Source: Sulfitobacter dubius
GTDB lineage: Bacteria; Pseudomonadota; Alphaproteobacteria; Rhodobacterales; Rhodobacteraceae
Length of the DNA: 64,000 nt
NCBI RefSeq assembly: GCF_900113435.1
Contig: NZ_FOPG01000001.1
Span: 1,583,240 to 1,647,239 of the forward strand
Reading direction: 5' to 3'
Positions 20,821 to 29,131 of this stretch are shown here, piece after piece (the first letter of the stretch is position 1; each line of letters begins with the position of its first letter). Both the position numbers and the translations under genes were made by a program. A model generated the notes under the pieces. It worked only from the letters and a program-made list of their open reading frames with translations, was not told the DNA's origin and searched no databases.

Positions 20821-20923
20821 CTTAACCCTCCCGCGTGATCCACCGCGGAAAACGCCGCTGATTAAGACCGTGTTATCACCTTTGCGCCCATACCTGCGGC
20901 AGGACAGAAAGAAGAGTACCGCC

Positions 20924-21766
20924 GTGCCCCGCCGATTCCAACGCCCTATTGCCGATATCCCCCCCGGTGGGGACAGCCCGCTTAACCACGCGATAACGCA
21001 ACGCGATGCCGCGACGCTGGAAATGGTGCGCGACGCCGTGGCGCACCGTCAGACCCTGCTGGCCTTCCAGCCGGTCATGCGGGCCAGCGACCCGACGTCC
21101 ATCGCCTTTCACGAGGGGTTGATCCGCCTGCTTGACCCCACCGGCCGCGTGATCCCGGCCAAGGATTTCATGCCGGTCATTGAAGATACAGAAACGGGTC
21201 GGCAGGTGGATGTTCTGGCCCTGCGCCTCGGGCTGAACGCGCTGTACCACCACCCCGGATTGCGGCTGTCGATCAATATGTCGGCCCGTTCCATCGGGTA
21301 TCAGGAATGGACCCGCGTCTTGCGCCACTGGCTGGCCCGCGACGCGACCTTGGGCGAACGGCTGATTCTAGAGATTACCGAAAGCTCCGCCATGATGGTG
21401 CCGGAACTGGTGGCGAACTTTATGGATCAATTGCAGCCCTATGGCATCTGCTTTGCCATGGATGATTTCGGTGCGGGGCAAACGGCGATCCGCTATTTCA
21501 AGGATTTCTACTTCGACATCCTGAAACTCGACGGGCAGTTCATTCGGGGCATCGCGACGAACCCCGACAACCGCGCCCTGACCGCCGCGCTGATGTCGAT
21601 CGCCACACATTTCGACATGCTCACCGTGGCCGAATGCGTGGAGAACGCGGCTGACGCAGCGGTCCTGGTCGAGATGGGTGTCGACTGTTTGCAGGGCTAC
21701 CATTTTGCCGCCCCCACGACCCGGCCCGCCTGGCTTGAGTTCGACCGCATGCGCGCCACAGCCTGA
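20924..21766 (+). CDS. EAL-domain cyclic-di-GMP phosphodiesterase
   Basis: Stand-alone EAL domain of 280 residues (counted from GTG at 20924, which follows an AAGAAGAG site; a GTG at 20870 would add 18 residues). The signature reads EGL instead of EAL, yet the metal and catalytic residues are kept: Glu of EGL, Asn in NMSARS, EITES, MDDFGAGQTA, the Lys of ILKLDGQF, VAECVE and the final LQGYHFA. It therefore looks active, degrading c-di-GMP to pGpG. There is no sensor, GGDEF or membrane segment. Related proteins in alphaproteobacteria lie near tag or cell-cycle genes, but the input is unknown. Confidence 0.88.
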   Translation: MPRRFQRPIADIPPGGDSPLNHAITQRDAATLEMVRDAVAHRQTLLAFQPVMRASDPTSIAFHEGLIRLLDPTGRVIPAKDFMPVIEDTETGRQVDVLALRLGLNALYHHPGLRLSINMSARSIGYQEWTRVLRHWLARDATLGERLILEITESSAMMVPELVANFMDQLQPYGICFAMDDFGAGQTAIRYFKDFYFDILKLDGQFIRGIATNPDNRALTAALMSIATHFDMLTVAECVENAADAAVLVEMGVDCLQGYHFAAPTTRPAWLEFDRMRATA

Positions 21767-21792
21767 CCGCAAAAAGAGGGTAACGCCATGTC

Positions 21793-21809
21793 GGCAGCGT
21801 GCCGCTGCC
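21793..21809 (+). other. Hairpin between the EAL gene and phaA
   Basis: GGCAGCG-TGC-CGCTGCC is a perfect seven-pair stem with a three-base loop. No T run follows, so it is only a possible transcript end for the EAL gene. Confidence 0.3.
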
Positions 21810-21816
21810 TGCTCAG

Positions 21817-21845
21817 TTGCCGCATTGCAGCGCATCCGCTATCAC
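21817..21845 (+). promoter_or_regulatory. Candidate phaAB promoter
   Basis: TTGCCG (21817-21822) and TATCAC (21840-21845) with a 17-base spacer, about 80 bases before phaA. Confidence 0.4.
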
Positions 21846-21930
21846 TACATCAGAGGGACGGGAGCGCCCACGCCCGACGATGGCGCGTGTCGGTGTGCCC
21901 CCGCCCAACAAGGTAGAGGAAAGTCACATC

Positions 21931-23106
21931 ATGACCAATGTCGTCATCGCATCCGCCGCCCGTACCGCCGTGGGCAGTTTCGGCGGGGCGTTTGCCAATA
22001 CACCCGCCCATGATCTGGGTGCCGCCGTTCTAAAAGAACTGGTGGCCCGCGCCGGGGTCGACCCATCCGAAGTTTCTGAGACCATTTTGGGGCAGGTGCT
22101 GACCGCCGCCCAAGGTCAGAACCCTGCGCGTCAGGCACATATCAATGCGGGCCTGCCGAAAGAAAGCGCCGCTTGGGGCATCAACCAAGTCTGCGGCTCG
22201 GGCCTGCGCGCCGTGGCATTGGCGGCCCAGCACATCCAACTGGGGGATGCGAACATCGTCGCCGCTGGCGGTCAGGAGAACATGACCATGAGCCCTCATG
22301 CGCAGAACCTGCGGGCGGGTCAAAAAATGGGAGATCTGCAGTTCATCGACACGATGATCCGCGACGGTCTGTGGGATGCGTTCAACGGCTACCACATGGG
22401 CCAAACCGCCGAAAACGTCGCCGAAAAATGGCAGATCAGCCGCGACCAGCAAGACGAATTCGCCGTCGCTTCGCAAAACAAGGCCGAGGCCGCGCAGAAA
22501 GCTGGCAAATTCGCGGATGAGATCGTCGCCTACACGATCAAAACCCGCAAAGGCGAGACTGTCGTCGATCAGGACGAATACATCCGCCATGGGGCCACCA
22601 TGGAAGCCATGCAAAAGCTGCGTCCTGCCTTTACCAAAGACGGCTCGGTCACTGCGGCCAACGCCTCGGGCCTGAACGACGGTGCAGCCGGTGCCCTGCT
22701 GATGAGCGCGGATGACGCCGAAAAGCGCGGCATCACCCCGCTGGCGCGCATTGCCTCCTATGCCACGGCAGGTCTCGACCCGTCGATCATGGGTGTCGGC
22801 CCCGTCTATGCCTCACGCAAGGCGCTGGAGAAAGCCGGTTGGAAACCAGAAGACCTCGACCTTGTGGAAGCCAACGAAGCCTTCGCCGCGCAGGCCTGCG
22901 CCGTGAACAAGGAAATGGGCTGGGATCCGGAAATCGTGAACGTCAACGGCGGTGCAATCGCGATTGGCCACCCAATCGGCGCCTCCGGTGCGCGCGTGCT
23001 TAACACACTGCTGTTCGAAATGCAGCGCCGCGGGGCTAAGAAAGGTTTGGCGACGCTGTGTATCGGCGGCGGTATGGGTGTTGCCATGTGTCTTGAGCGC
23101 CCCTAA
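21931..23106 (+). CDS. phaA: Acetyl-CoA acetyltransferase (beta-ketothiolase)
   Basis: Condenses two acetyl-CoA to acetoacetyl-CoA, the first step of polyhydroxybutyrate synthesis. The 391-residue protein has the acyl-accepting Cys88 in [10 protein letters not shown], the catalytic His in GHPIGASG and the second Cys in LCIGGGMG. The ATG at 21931 behind GAGGAAAG was chosen over longer upstream in-frame starts because the protein then begins [15 protein letters not shown] as usual. It forms an operon with phaB; the PHA synthase gene is not in this window. Confidence 0.95.
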   Translation: MTNVVIASAARTAVGSFGGAFANTPAHDLGAAVLKELVARAGVDPSEVSETILGQVLTAAQGQNPARQAHINAGLPKESAAWGINQVCGSGLRAVALAAQHIQLGDANIVAAGGQENMTMSPHAQNLRAGQKMGDLQFIDTMIRDGLWDAFNGYHMGQTAENVAEKWQISRDQQDEFAVASQNKAEAAQKAGKFADEIVAYTIKTRKGETVVDQDEYIRHGATMEAMQKLRPAFTKDGSVTAANASGLNDGAAGALLMSADDAEKRGITPLARIASYATAGLDPSIMGVGPVYASRKALEKAGWKPEDLDLVEANEAFAAQACAVNKEMGWDPEIVNVNGGAIAIGHPIGASGARVLNTLLFEMQRRGAKKGLATLCIGGGMGVAMCLERP

Positions 23107-23182
23107 GACTACAGTTGGCGCGCAATTTTGTTGCGCGCCACAACATGCAATTGCAAGAACATTACCTTGAGGGAGGGATTAT

Positions 23183-23905
23183 ATGTCACGCATCGCTTTG
23201 GTCACCGGAGGCAGTCGCGGGATTGGCGCGGCCATTTCGACCACGCTGAAGGACAAGGGCTATACCGTCGCCGCCACCTATGCAGGCAATGACGAGGCCG
23301 CCGCGAAATTCACCGAAGAGACCGGCATCAAGACCTATAAATGGAACGTGGCAGATTACGACGCCTCCAAAGCAGGGATCGAACAGGTCGAAGCCGACCT
23401 TGGCCCTATCGAAGTGGTCGTTGCCAACGCGGGCATCACCCGCGATGCGCCTTTCCACAAGATGACCCCCGACCAGTGGAATGAGGTCATCGCGACCAAT
23501 CTCACCGGCGTTTTCAACACGATCCACCCGGTCTGGCCCGGCATGCGTGAACGCAAATTCGGGCGCGTGGTCGTGATCTCTTCGATCAATGGGCAGAAAG
23601 GTCAGTTCGCGCAGGTAAACTATGCCGCCACCAAGGCAGGCGATCTGGGCATCGTTAAATCACTGGCCCAGGAAGGCGCGCGCGCAGGCATCACCGCGAA
23701 TGCGATCTGCCCCGGCTATATCGCAACCGATATGGTCATGGCCGTGCCCGAAAAAGTCCGCGAAAGCATCATCGCGCAGATCCCCGCAGGCCGTCTGGGT
23801 GAACCCGAAGAAATCGCCCGCGCGGTGGCCTTCCTCGTCTCCGATGACGCGGGTTTTATCAATGGCTCGACCATCTCAGCCAATGGCGCGCAATTCGTCG
23901 TTTAA
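23183..23905 (+). CDS. phaB: Acetoacetyl-CoA reductase
   Basis: NADPH-dependent short-chain dehydrogenase making (R)-3-hydroxybutyryl-CoA for PHB. In 240 residues it shows the GGSRGIGAAI cofactor loop, ISSINGQKGQ with the catalytic Ser, and YAATKAG with Tyr and Lys. The INGQKGQFAQVNY stretch is typical of PhaB as opposed to FabG. It is preceded by GAGGGAGG and lies 76 bases after phaA. A strong terminator follows. Confidence 0.94.
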   Translation: MSRIALVTGGSRGIGAAISTTLKDKGYTVAATYAGNDEAAAKFTEETGIKTYKWNVADYDASKAGIEQVEADLGPIEVVVANAGITRDAPFHKMTPDQWNEVIATNLTGVFNTIHPVWPGMRERKFGRVVVISSINGQKGQFAQVNYAATKAGDLGIVKSLAQEGARAGITANAICPGYIATDMVMAVPEKVRESIIAQIPAGRLGEPEEIARAVAFLVSDDAGFINGSTISANGAQFVV

Positions 23906-23927
23906 CTGGCGAGAACATCCAAATTGA

Positions 23928-23957
23928 AAAGGCCAGCCCCTCGGTGGGCTGGCCTTT
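23928..23957 (+). terminator. Rho-independent terminator of phaAB
   Basis: AAAGGCCAGCCC (23928-23939) pairs perfectly with GGGCTGGCCTTT (23946-23957) around a six-base loop. Confidence 0.92.
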
Positions 23958-24087
23958 GTCATATGGGCTAGGAGAAGAGCTTACTCACAGGTCTCTGCGG
24001 TCCTAATCGCGTGCCAAACAACGCGTGGCAGCCGCCCCGCCAAAACGGAACGACAGCCCTCAAGAGAGCTTTAACTCTTGTTAAGGA
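23958..24087. other. Gap with dyads, no gene recognised
   Basis: This 130-base stretch between the phaAB terminator and ydcH holds CTTTAAC-TCTT-GTTAAGG (24070-24087) and a CAAGAG/CTCTTG pair (24061-24080), which overlap each other, and a TGCCA/TGGCA pair near 24012-24030. No ORF with a ribosome site was found. A small RNA is possible but not demonstrable. Confidence 0.3.
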
Positions 24088-24252
24088 TCAGCTCGACAGG
24101 CGGCTAATCTCCTCTTTCAAACGCAGTTTTTCCTTCTTCATGGAAGCCACTTTTAGATCGTCCATACCGGGGGCGCGTTGAGCAGTTTCAACCGCCTCAC
24201 TCATTGCCTGATGCTTTCGCTTCAGGGTATCCAGATGTGCGCTCAAAGCCAT
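24088..24252 (-). CDS. YdcH family (DUF465) small protein
   Basis: A 54-residue helical protein beginning MALSAHLDTLKRKHQAM and containing SMKKEKLRLKEEISRL, the charged helix-loop-helix pattern of DUF465/YdcH. A GGAGG lies 5 bases before the ATG at 24252. The family is widespread in alphaproteobacteria and its function is unknown; the composition suggests a short antiparallel coiled coil. It is a single-gene unit between phaAB and trmN6. Confidence 0.85.
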   Translation of the reverse strand: MALSAHLDTLKRKHQAMSEAVETAQRAPGMDDLKVASMKKEKLRLKEEISRLSS

Positions 24253-24352
24253 ACAATCCTCCATGATTGGTGTTTAGAAATTCAGTGGACCACAGCGCGA
24301 CACACAAGTCACGCAGCACCGCAGCATAGGGGTGAAGTTGGTGAAAAAATGC

Positions 24353-25120
24353 TTAAGAAGTAGGAAAAACCAGCGGCGCACCGCTGCGCAGGACCGCTTC
24401 GATTTCGGGCACATAGCTTTTGCCGTCACCTTCATGCCGCGTGCCGAGGTGCATGGCATAGCTGTGATGTAATCGGAATGCGCCCCGACCGTTCTTGCGG
24501 GCACGCAAGAGAATCAGCTCAGGCAACCGCCCGACCCGCGAGGCCAAGGGCAGCACTTCGACCGATCCCATCTCATGCGGCAGCGCCGCCAGAAGCTCGG
24601 GCAGCCGCTTCGCGCGGTGGATAAAATGCGCCTGCCCCTTGGGTTTTAATCGTTTCGCCGCCATGCGGACCCATTGCCGTAAGGGCGTGGCCTCACCCAA
24701 GGCGGCCTCTCGCCCCGGATCGCGGGACTGGACCGAAGCCGCGCGGTCAAAATAAGGCGGGTTGGCCAGCACGTGATCAAATTGCCGTTGGCGTAGATGT
24801 AGGGGCATGTCGGTCAGGTCCGCTTCGACCACCTCCAACACATCTCTGCCATTGCGTCGCGCGAGATCGGCGTAGGCAGGCTGCAGTTCACACCCCGTCA
24901 GCGCCAGCCCCGGCACCCGAGCGCCCAAGGACAGCACCGCAGCCCCCACCCCGCAGCCAAGTTCCAGTACGCTTTGGCCCGCGGTCGCTTCAACACTTGC
25001 GGCCAGCAAAACCGGGTCCACCCCGGCGCGATAGCCCCGCCCTCGCCGCGGCTGCCATAGGTGCAGCTTGCCGCCCAGAAAAGCGTCACATGTCAGATCA
25101 TCTTCGGCAAAAAGGCTCAC
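24353..25120 (-). CDS. trmN6: tRNA1(Val) (adenine(37)-N6)-methyltransferase-like protein
   Basis: SAM-dependent N6-adenine methyltransferase, 255 residues. VLELGCGVGAAVLSLGARV is motif I and LANPPYFDRAAS holds the NPPY catalytic motif of N6-amino methyltransferases. The layout matches YfiC/TrmN6, which modifies A37 of tRNA-Val, though close paralogues act on other RNAs, so the substrate is inferred. Its start overlaps the stop of the DUF2007 gene by 4 bases. Confidence 0.85.
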   Translation of the reverse strand: MSLFAEDDLTCDAFLGGKLHLWQPRRGRGYRAGVDPVLLAASVEATAGQSVLELGCGVGAAVLSLGARVPGLALTGCELQPAYADLARRNGRDVLEVVEADLTDMPLHLRQRQFDHVLANPPYFDRAASVQSRDPGREAALGEATPLRQWVRMAAKRLKPKGQAHFIHRAKRLPELLAALPHEMGSVEVLPLASRVGRLPELILLRARKNGRGAFRLHHSYAMHLGTRHEGDGKSYVPEIEAVLRSGAPLVFPTS

Positions 25121-25332
25121 AGCCCGAGGGGAATTTCATTGTCGCGCATCACCCGCAGGGCGGCGTCGTGATCGTTGGGATGCACCATTAAGCGGCGCGG
25201 GAAAATTCCGATGCCCCCTTCGAGCACGCTCATGTTTACGTCCATTTCAAAGCAGTCTATATCCTCCCCCCTGAGAAGGGCGGTGGCAAAGGCGATGATG
25301 GTCAAGTCGGTGCTGCGCAAAAGTTCCTTCAT
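25117..25332 (-). CDS. DUF2007 family small protein
   Basis: 71 residues beginning MKELLRSTDLTIIAFATALL, with EDIDCFEMDVNMSVLEGGIGIFPRRLMV; this is the ferredoxin-like putative signal-transducing fold of DUF2007. The ATG at 25330-25332 is favoured over upstream in-frame codons by fit to the family. It is translationally coupled to trmN6 and divergent from ispB, a common arrangement in Rhodobacteraceae. Function unknown. Confidence 0.83.
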   Translation of the reverse strand: MKELLRSTDLTIIAFATALLRGEDIDCFEMDVNMSVLEGGIGIFPRRLMVHPNDHDAALRVMRDNEIPLGL

Positions 25333-25387
25333 ATCAAAGATGTAGAGCCGGATCACCGGCATGTCGAGCGGGACGTGGGAAATGACA

Positions 25388-26386
25388 ATGAAAAGTGATG
25401 CAACGATGAAACCGCACGACCGCATGGCGGCCTATTTGGCCGATGATATGGATGCCGTCAGCGCGCTGATCCGCGAGCGGATGGCGTCGAAACACGCGCC
25501 CCGCATCCCCGAAGTTACCGCCCATCTGGTCGAGGCTGGCGGCAAGCGCCTGCGCCCGATGCTGACACTGGCCGCGGCGCGGATGTGCGGCTACGGCGGC
25601 CCCTACCACGTCCATCTGGCCGCTACGGTGGAGTTCATCCACACCGCGACGCTGCTGCATGACGATGTGGTGGACGAAAGCGCCCAACGGCGCGGGCGGC
25701 CCACGGCGAATCTCTTGTGGGACAACCAGTCGTCGGTGCTGGTCGGCGATTACCTTTTCGCGCGCAGCTTTCAGTTGATGACCGAGCCGGGCTCAATGCC
25801 CGTCATGCGCATCCTGTCCAATGCTGCGGCAACGATTGCAGAGGGCGAGGTGTTGCAACTGACAGCGGCACAGAATTTGGCTACGGACGAGGCGGTCTAC
25901 CTGCAAGTCGTGCGGGGCAAAACGGCGGCGTTGTTCTCGGCCGCGACCGAAGTGGGCGGCGTTATCGCTGACGCGCCCGAAGGTCAGGTCAAAGCGTTAT
26001 ACGACTATGGTGACGCGCTTGGCATCGCATTCCAGATCGTCGACGACCTGCTGGATTATCAAGGCGATACCGGCGCCACAGGCAAGAACGTGGGCGATGA
26101 TTTCCGCGAGCGCAAGCTGACCCTGCCGGTGATCAAAGCCGTGGCCAAAGCCGATGAGACCGAGCGCGCGTTTTGGGTGCGCACCATCGAAAAGGGCAAG
26201 CAGGAGGATGGTGACCTCGACCATGCGCTGATGCTTTTGGGCAAACACGATACGCTGACGGCAACACAGCGCGATGCCTGTGACTGGGCGGAAAAGGCCA
26301 AAGCGGCGCTTGCCCCCCTGCCCGACCATGAGTTGAAAGACATGCTGACCGATCTGGCCGACTACGTCGTCAGCCGGATCAGCTAA
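25388..26386 (+). CDS. ispB: Polyprenyl diphosphate synthase (octa/decaprenyl)
   Basis: Makes the long isoprenoid side chain of ubiquinone. About 332 residues from ATG 25388; in-frame ATGs at 25361 and 25382 would add 9 or 2 residues. Motifs are GGKRLRPML, the first Asp-rich site LLHDDVVDES followed by RRGRPTAN, and the second IVDDLLDYQGD. In Rhodobacteraceae the product is usually the C50 chain, but chain length cannot be read with certainty here. It converges on ispE with a 4-base overlap. Confidence 0.93.
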   Translation: MKSDATMKPHDRMAAYLADDMDAVSALIRERMASKHAPRIPEVTAHLVEAGGKRLRPMLTLAAARMCGYGGPYHVHLAATVEFIHTATLLHDDVVDESAQRRGRPTANLLWDNQSSVLVGDYLFARSFQLMTEPGSMPVMRILSNAAATIAEGEVLQLTAAQNLATDEAVYLQVVRGKTAALFSAATEVGGVIADAPEGQVKALYDYGDALGIAFQIVDDLLDYQGDTGATGKNVGDDFRERKLTLPVIKAVAKADETERAFWVRTIEKGKQEDGDLDHALMLLGKHDTLTATQRDACDWAEKAKAALAPLPDHELKDMLTDLADYVVSRIS

Positions 26387-27255
26387 GCCCCCATGACAGG
26401 CGCAGCGGCGACCCACCAATTGGGCGCGGCGACGCTGATGCGGTTGGCGGTGGCCTCAGCCTCAGCTGCAGTTGCATAGATGCCGAAACAGGTCGCGCCG
26501 GAGCCTGACATACGCGCGAGGGCTGCATCATGCAGCGCCTCTAGGCAAGATGCGATGACAGGCTCCCTTGCGATGGCCGGGGCGGCGAGGTCATTACGCT
26601 GTAGGCGCAGGAAATCCACGAAATCAGCTAAGTTGACGAAGGGCGGAATCACCTCTGGCATGGGCGGTTGGTTTTTGTCCGACAACGCCGAGAAGACAGC
26701 AGGCGTCGGCACGTCGACACCGGGGTTCACCAGCACCAAATGACAGGTCGGAAGCGGCGGCAGCGGCGTAAGAATTTCCCCCACGCCCTGCATCCGCTGC
26801 GGACCTTGAGAAAGGCAAACCGGCACGTCGGCCCCCAGCCGGGCTATATCCTTTGGCAGGGCGAACCCCCAATGCAGGGCCAGCAATTCCAACGCCGCCG
26901 CCGCATCGGCAGAGCCGCCACCGATCCCCGCCGCCGCGGGCAGATGTTTCTCCAGATGCAGTGCAGCGCCTCGGCCCGCCCCTGCATCCAGCAATTCAGC
27001 GGCGCGAAGTACAAGGTTGCGCGCGTCCGTGGGCACCCCCTCGGCCCGCGGGCCACAAACGGTAAGGCTCAGGTCTTCGTCGGGTGTCACATACAGTGCA
27101 TCGCCCACACCGACCCGGACCACGAGCGAATCCAACAGGTGATAGCCGTCTGCGCGCTGCCCGGTGCAATGCAGGGTCAGGTTAATCTTGGCCCACGCCA
27201 TCCGCGACGCAGCATCGCCGGGGCCAGCGGGGGCGGCAACTTCCGAACGGCTCAT
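26383..27255 (-). CDS. ispE: 4-diphosphocytidyl-2-C-methyl-D-erythritol kinase
   Basis: GHMP-family kinase of the MEP isoprenoid pathway. In 290 residues it shows AWAKINLTLHCTGQRADGYH at the N-terminus, the glycine-rich ATP loop PAAAGIGGGSADAAAAL near residue 110, and ARMSGSGATCFGIY near the end. All GHMP motifs are intact. It overlaps the TPR gene upstream by 4 bases and shares bases 26383-26386 with the end of ispB on the other strand. Confidence 0.95.
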   Translation of the reverse strand: MSRSEVAAPAGPGDAASRMAWAKINLTLHCTGQRADGYHLLDSLVVRVGVGDALYVTPDEDLSLTVCGPRAEGVPTDARNLVLRAAELLDAGAGRGAALHLEKHLPAAAGIGGGSADAAAALELLALHWGFALPKDIARLGADVPVCLSQGPQRMQGVGEILTPLPPLPTCHLVLVNPGVDVPTPAVFSALSDKNQPPMPEVIPPFVNLADFVDFLRLQRNDLAAPAIAREPVIASCLEALHDAALARMSGSGATCFGIYATAAEAEATANRISVAAPNWWVAAAPVMGA

Positions 27256-28961
27256 TCGTCTGCGGCAACCTTAAGCGGCGGCGCGCCTTCCTCTGAGAGC
27301 ACGGCATCAAGGCCGACGTCTAGCTTGCGGCGCATCCGCTCTGGGTCTGCCTCCGACTCGGCATCGGTCAGGTCAACGAACGACAACGCCCGGCGCCACT
27401 GAAACTCGGCCTCGCGGATGCGGCCCACGGCCCAGTAAACGTCTCCGAGGTGATCATTCACCACCGGATCGACGGGTTCCAACTCAACCGCGCGCTCCAT
27501 CTGCTCAACGGCCTCGTCGTAACGGTCCAAACGATAGAACACCCAGCCCAACGAATCGACGATATAGCCACTATCAGGACTCGCCGCGACCGCGCGTTCG
27601 ATCATGTCCAACGCCTCGTCCAAGCTGCGCTGTTGTTCGACCAGTGAATAGCCCAGATAATTCAGCACCTGCGGCTGTTCGGGGTTCAGTTTGAGCGCCG
27701 CGCGAAAATCGGCCTCGGACCCTTCCCAATCGCCACTGCGTTCCTTGGCGATGGCGCGGGCGTAGAACAGGACCCAACGGGCGCGGGCTGTTTCGGCGGT
27801 CAGGTCAAGCGCCTGATCGTAGGAAGCGATGGCTGCCTCATAGTCTTCCTCGGCCCGCAGCATGTCGCCCAGCGTGGAATGCACCACGGCCAGATCACCA
27901 TGGCTCCGCGCAAGCTGCTCTAACACCTCGATGGCCTGCGCAGTCTTGCCTGAGCGGCGCAGCGCTTCGGCACGGCCCAACTCGGCGGCGTGATAGGCGG
28001 GGCTATTGGCAGGCAGGGATTTATACTCGGCAATCGCCAGATCATGCTCGCCGAGGTTTTCCAAAAGGCTCGCCGTCAGCAGCAGCGCGTCGATGTGATC
28101 GGGGCGCAGGTAGCGGGCGATGCGGGAATAGAGCAGCACATAGTAATCCCCCGCCGCCTCATTGCGCAGAACGGCGGCGAAGGTGAAGAACACCTCGGCC
28201 ATCCCGGCTTGGGCGTCGGGCATATGGCTGAAGGGGGCGGGCGTGTCTTGCTGCAAGGTTTCAATCAGCCGCGCAATCTCTGGATCGGTGTCATCGCCAA
28301 AGCCGTTTTTGAGCACGGCCAGCGCATCATCGCTGCGACCCAATTGGCCCAGAACCTCAGCATGGGCCATCACTCCGCGTCGGGTTTGACCCGCCGCCCC
28401 TGCCGCATCACTGGCAAAGATCGCCTCTGCCCCTTCGAAATCCCCCACGCTCGCCAGCGCCAAGGCTTTGTGATACATCACAAAACCCTGCATCCCGGCC
28501 TCTTCGCTCAGGCCGTCGAATGCAGCCATTGCGGCAGTCACATCGCCCGCGCCCATATGCGCCCATGCCTGAACCAGCCCGCCGACCCACGGACCAATGG
28601 CTGACGTGTCACGCTCTAACAATGCGCTGTAATCGCCCTCTTTCGCCATGCCGGCGACGAGTGCCATCTCCGCCACTTGGCTCTTGGTGCCAATGGTAAT
28701 CATGCTGCGCGCCAGCGGCAGTGCTTTTTCCACCCGCCCAAGCGACAGGTAGGACAACACGGCGCTTTCCATCAGCTCGATATTCTTGGGATCACGCGCC
28801 AGCGCCTCGGTGTAATAGCGCGCGGCCTCGGGGTAGTCGCTGTTCACAGCCGCATGGCGCCCAGCCAAATAGGGGCCCGCGACCGATTGCGCCATCAGTG
28901 GCGCAGAAAGACCGATGCAAAGCGCCGCAACGCTGGTGAACCCTAGAACATTCCGAAACAT
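27252..28961 (-). CDS. Exported tetratricopeptide-repeat protein
   Basis: 569 residues from ATG 28961, chosen because it gives a signal peptide (MFRNVLGFTSVAALCIGLSA, cut near MAQS). Upstream in-frame sequence lacks export features. From about residue 30 to the end the protein is TPR-like helical repeats; clear units are VLNYLGYSLVEQQRSLDEAL, SLGWVFYRLDRYDEAVEQME and HLGDVYWAVGRIREAEFQW. It probably acts as a periplasmic scaffold. It is translationally coupled to ispE. No specific partner can be named. Confidence 0.85.
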   Translation of the reverse strand: MFRNVLGFTSVAALCIGLSAPLMAQSVAGPYLAGRHAAVNSDYPEAARYYTEALARDPKNIELMESAVLSYLSLGRVEKALPLARSMITIGTKSQVAEMALVAGMAKEGDYSALLERDTSAIGPWVGGLVQAWAHMGAGDVTAAMAAFDGLSEEAGMQGFVMYHKALALASVGDFEGAEAIFASDAAGAAGQTRRGVMAHAEVLGQLGRSDDALAVLKNGFGDDTDPEIARLIETLQQDTPAPFSHMPDAQAGMAEVFFTFAAVLRNEAAGDYYVLLYSRIARYLRPDHIDALLLTASLLENLGEHDLAIAEYKSLPANSPAYHAAELGRAEALRRSGKTAQAIEVLEQLARSHGDLAVVHSTLGDMLRAEEDYEAAIASYDQALDLTAETARARWVLFYARAIAKERSGDWEGSEADFRAALKLNPEQPQVLNYLGYSLVEQQRSLDEALDMIERAVAASPDSGYIVDSLGWVFYRLDRYDEAVEQMERAVELEPVDPVVNDHLGDVYWAVGRIREAEFQWRRALSFVDLTDAESEADPERMRRKLDVGLDAVLSEEGAPPLKVAADE

Positions 28962-29073
28962 GCAAACCGCCTCATATCGCTTTGCGCTCAGGCTATCACC
29001 TCTGGGCCCGTGTGCAATGGCGCGGTCCCGATGAAGCATGCCGCTGACGACATTTCGCCGATTCAGATACAAA

Positions 29074-29107
29074 AAAAGGACCGACACGCCCTCGCGTATC
29101 GGTCCTT
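29074..29107 (-). terminator. Rho-independent terminator after ETF-QO
   Basis: On the minus strand AAAGGACCGATACG pairs with CGTGTCGGTCCTTT (one G-T wobble) and is followed by a run of T, 24 bases beyond the stop of the gene at 29132-30784. Confidence 0.92.
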
Positions 29108-29131
29108 TCAACGTGCCCTTTGGCGGCCCGT

